Below, piece by piece: positions 6,326-8,210 of a DNA stretch of 8,210 nucleotides (position 1 is its first letter; each line of letters opens with the position of its first letter). Both the position numbers and the translations under genes were made by a program. The DNA lies in NCBI GenBank assembly GCA_019312685.1, contig JAFDCR010000336.1:1-8210 (forward strand), in the 5' to 3' direction. Below the pieces are notes generated by a model that had not been told where the DNA came from, ran no database searches, and saw only the letters and a program-made list of their open reading frames with translations. Source of the DNA: Deltaproteobacteria bacterium. GTDB taxonomy: Bacteria; Desulfobacterota; Desulfobulbia; Desulfobulbales; BM004.

Positions 6326-8100
6326 GCCGGGAGATCATTGTCAATGTCTGCATGGATACAGGTGGTATCGCCTCAGGCAGCCTTGAGGTCATGCAGGCTT
6401 TTGAGGATGAATTTAAGAGGATGGGCCTGACCGCCAGTGTTGAAAAGCACTGCAAACTTCACCGGGTCGGGTGTTTTGGCTTCTGTGCCCGGGATGTGCT
6501 GGTCAATGTCACCGTTGACGGAGTATGTACCACATACCAGTATATTAAGCCTGATATGGTGGAAAGGCTGGTCAAGGAACATATCCTTGAAGATAACCCG
6601 GTAAGTGAATGGCAGGTGGATGAGGAGTATGAAGAGTTTTACCGTCTGCAGAAACGGGTGGTGTTGGCCAACAACAGCAAAATCGATCCGGAGAATATCC
6701 AGGAATATATCGATATCGGCGGCTACGGAGCCATCAAAAAGATATTGAAGGGAATGTCGTCGACCGAGGTAATCGAATGTGTCAAGGCATCCGGCCTGCG
6801 GGGACGGGGTGGAGCCGGTTTTCCCACCGGCCTCAAATGTGAAATTTGTGCCCGGCATAAGGAACCTGTAAGGTACCTTATCTGTAATGCGGATGAAGGC
6901 GATCCCGGAGCATTCATGGACCGTTCGGTAATCGAAGGAAATCCACACTCCTTAATCGAGGGAATGAGCATAGGTGCTTACGCTATTGGGGCCCATACAG
7001 GATATGTCTATATCCGGGCCGAATACCCGCTTGCCGTTGAACGACTTAACATAGCCCTGCAGCAGGCCAGGGACAAAGGTTTCCTTGGCAATGGCATCCA
7101 CGGCTCCGGTTTTGATTTTGAGATCAAGGTGAAACTGGGGGCAGGGGCTTTTGTCTGTGGCGAGGAAACGGCCCTGATCGCCTCCATTGAGGGAGAACGC
7201 GGCATGCCGCGGGCCAAACCGCCCTATCCGGCTGACAAGGGCTTATGGGGCAAACCTACAATCATCAATAACGTTGAAACCTGGGCAAATCTGCCGCCGA
7301 TCATTAACAACGGCGCCGAGTGGTATGCGTCCATCGGTTCGGAAAACTCCAAGGGCACCAAGGTCTTCGCCCTGACAGGTAAGATCAAGAATACCGGCCT
7401 TATCGAAGTGCCTATGGGTATATCGCTGCGCGATATCATTTTTGAAATAGGAGGCGGCATAGCAGGCGGCAGGCTCATGAAGGCGGTCCAGACCGGCGGA
7501 CCTTCCGGTGGTTGTATTCCCCAGGCCCACATTGATATGAATGTTGACTATGACAACCTGGTGAAAGTCGGCTCCATGATGGGGTCCGGCGGCATGGTGG
7601 TCCTGGATGAAACCGACTGCATGGTTAATATCTCCCGTTATTTTCTGGAGTTTACCCAGGCGGAATCATGCGGCAAATGCACCCCCTGCAGGATCGGCAC
7701 CAAGAGGCTTCTGGAAATCCTGACCCGCATTACAGCGGGTGAGGGGAAAAAAGGAGACATTGATCTGCTGCTGGACCTTGCCAGTGACGTCAAGGAAACA
7801 AGCCTCTGCGGCCTGGGAATGTCGGCCCCCAATCCGGTTTTGAGTACCATCAAGTATTTCCGCCATGAATATGAGGCGCATATCCATGATAAAAGGTGTC
7901 CGGCCAAGGTCTGCAGGAAACTGCTTACCTTTTTTATCCGCGAAGATCTGTGTACCGGTTGCGGCGTCTGTCTGAAAAGCTGCCCGGCCGGGGCTGTCAG
8001 CGGGACAAAGAAGAATCCGCACCGTATAGATACATCCGTCTGCATCAAGTGCGGCGCCTGTTATGATGTGTGTAAATTCAAGGCGGTACTCAAGGAGTAG
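6322..8100 (+). CDS. nuoF: NuoF/HndC/HydB-like FMN, NAD(P)H and iron-sulfur subunit
   Basis: A 592-residue diaphorase subunit that should exchange electrons between NAD(P)H and Fe-S clusters through FMN in the cytoplasm. Residues 1-90 are a thioredoxin-like [2Fe-2S] domain, but only three of the usual four ligands are obvious: Cys10, Cys51 and Cys55, with Gly15 where the second Cys is often found. The core has the FMN/NAD(P)H motifs GRGGAGFPTG (161-170), CNADEGDPGAFMDR (188-201) and CGEETALIASIEGERG (279-294). The N3-type [4Fe-4S] ligands are Cys450/453/456 and Cys496. The C-terminus adds two ferredoxin-type [4Fe-4S] motifs, Cys544/547/550/554 and Cys574/577/580/584. This long form with both terminal extensions belongs to soluble hydrogenases and formate dehydrogenases rather than to complex I. 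It overlaps nuoE by four bases and precedes the next gene by three. Confidence 0.93.
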   Translation: MSREIIVNVCMDTGGIASGSLEVMQAFEDEFKRMGLTASVEKHCKLHRVGCFGFCARDVLVNVTVDGVCTTYQYIKPDMVERLVKEHILEDNPVSEWQVDEEYEEFYRLQKRVVLANNSKIDPENIQEYIDIGGYGAIKKILKGMSSTEVIECVKASGLRGRGGAGFPTGLKCEICARHKEPVRYLICNADEGDPGAFMDRSVIEGNPHSLIEGMSIGAYAIGAHTGYVYIRAEYPLAVERLNIALQQARDKGFLGNGIHGSGFDFEIKVKLGAGAFVCGEETALIASIEGERGMPRAKPPYPADKGLWGKPTIINNVETWANLPPIINNGAEWYASIGSENSKGTKVFALTGKIKNTGLIEVPMGISLRDIIFEIGGGIAGGRLMKAVQTGGPSGGCIPQAHIDMNVDYDNLVKVGSMMGSGGMVVLDETDCMVNISRYFLEFTQAESCGKCTPCRIGTKRLLEILTRITAGEGKKGDIDLLLDLASDVKETSLCGLGMSAPNPVLSTIKYFRHEYEAHIHDKRCPAKVCRKLLTFFIREDLCTGCGVCLKSCPAGAVSGTKKNPHRIDTSVCIKCGACYDVCKFKAVLKE

Positions 8101-8103
8101 GCA

Positions 8104-8210
8104 ATGATCAACCTTACCATTGACGAGAGAGAGGTCAGCGTTCCTGAGGGGAGCACCGTACTGGAGGCAGCACGGGAACTTGATATCCAGATTCCAACCC
8201 TCTGTTATGA
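8104..8210 (+). CDS. N-terminus of a NuoG/HydA/FdhA-like [2Fe-2S] ferredoxin-domain protein (cut by window end)
   Basis: Only 35 residues are present, starting three bases after the nuoF stop with AAGGAG (8092-8097) as SD inside the end of nuoF. They read as the start of a plant-type/NuoG-type [2Fe-2S] domain: a beta hairpin, then EGSTVLEAARELDIQIPTLC with the first cluster cysteine (Cys34). From that Glu to the Tyr after the Cys, 15 of 21 residues match the N-terminus of the formate dehydrogenase at 1328. The full protein could be a small electron-transfer subunit, the catalytic subunit of an [FeFe] hydrogenase, or a second formate dehydrogenase. The 35 residues cannot decide between these. 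Its position makes it a partner of the NuoE-NuoF pair. Confidence 0.85.
   Translation, partial: MINLTIDEREVSVPEGSTVLEAARELDIQIPTLCY

Noticed and set aside
5849..8100. Respiratory complex I operon
   Set aside because: Only NuoE- and NuoF-like subunits are present, and the NuoF-like protein has extra ferredoxin domains at both ends, as in soluble hydrogenases and formate dehydrogenases. No membrane subunits are seen.

Overview
The window reads as bacterial chromosome from an anaerobe that uses formate and redox-balancing flavin/iron-sulfur enzymes and makes selenocysteine. A Desulfobacterota (delta-proteobacterial sulfate reducer or syntroph) is my best guess from gene content and moderate GC. 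This is inference: anaerobic Firmicutes carry similar modules, and no taxonomic marker lies in the window. All supported genes are on the + strand.

Layout. Bases 1-294 are non-coding: an inverted repeat that may end an upstream gene, a pyrimidine-rich stretch, then the start region of a 226-residue two-CBS-domain protein (295-975). Bases 976-1327 hold no intact gene, but contain a degenerate match to the N-terminus of a LysR regulator and some short hairpins. The centrepiece is one very long reading frame, 1328-5485, interrupted only by an in-frame TGA at 3800-3802. That TGA sits in the active-site context of formate dehydrogenase and is followed by a bacterial SECIS hairpin with a GGUCU loop, so it is read as selenocysteine (Sec825). 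The product is a 1385-residue fusion: NuoG-type [2Fe-2S] domain, GltD/NfnB/AegA-like FAD and NAD(P)H oxidoreductase, two [4Fe-4S] clusters of bacterial ferredoxin type, and a complete molybdenum/tungsten bis-MGD formate dehydrogenase catalytic unit. A strong intrinsic terminator follows at 5504-5552.

After a 363-base gap with palindromes and a possible promoter comes a second, tightly packed set: a NuoE-like [2Fe-2S] subunit (5849-6325), a NuoF/HndC/HydB-like FMN, NAD(P)H and Fe-S subunit (6322-8100, overlapping by 4 bases), and the start of a third gene (8104 to the window edge). That gene begins with the same kind of [2Fe-2S] domain as the formate dehydrogenase.

How they may work together. 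NuoE plus NuoF form the diaphorase module of cytosolic, often electron-bifurcating, hydrogenases and formate dehydrogenases. The fused enzyme already has its own NAD(P)H/FAD module, so it could oxidise formate to CO2 and reduce NAD(P)+ alone, run in reverse, or pass electrons to ferredoxin or the NuoEF pair. The CBS protein may tie the locus to adenylate status. The main points of note are the selenocysteine codon, which would make naive gene calling split the enzyme in two, and the unusual four-module fusion beside a separate NuoEF module.
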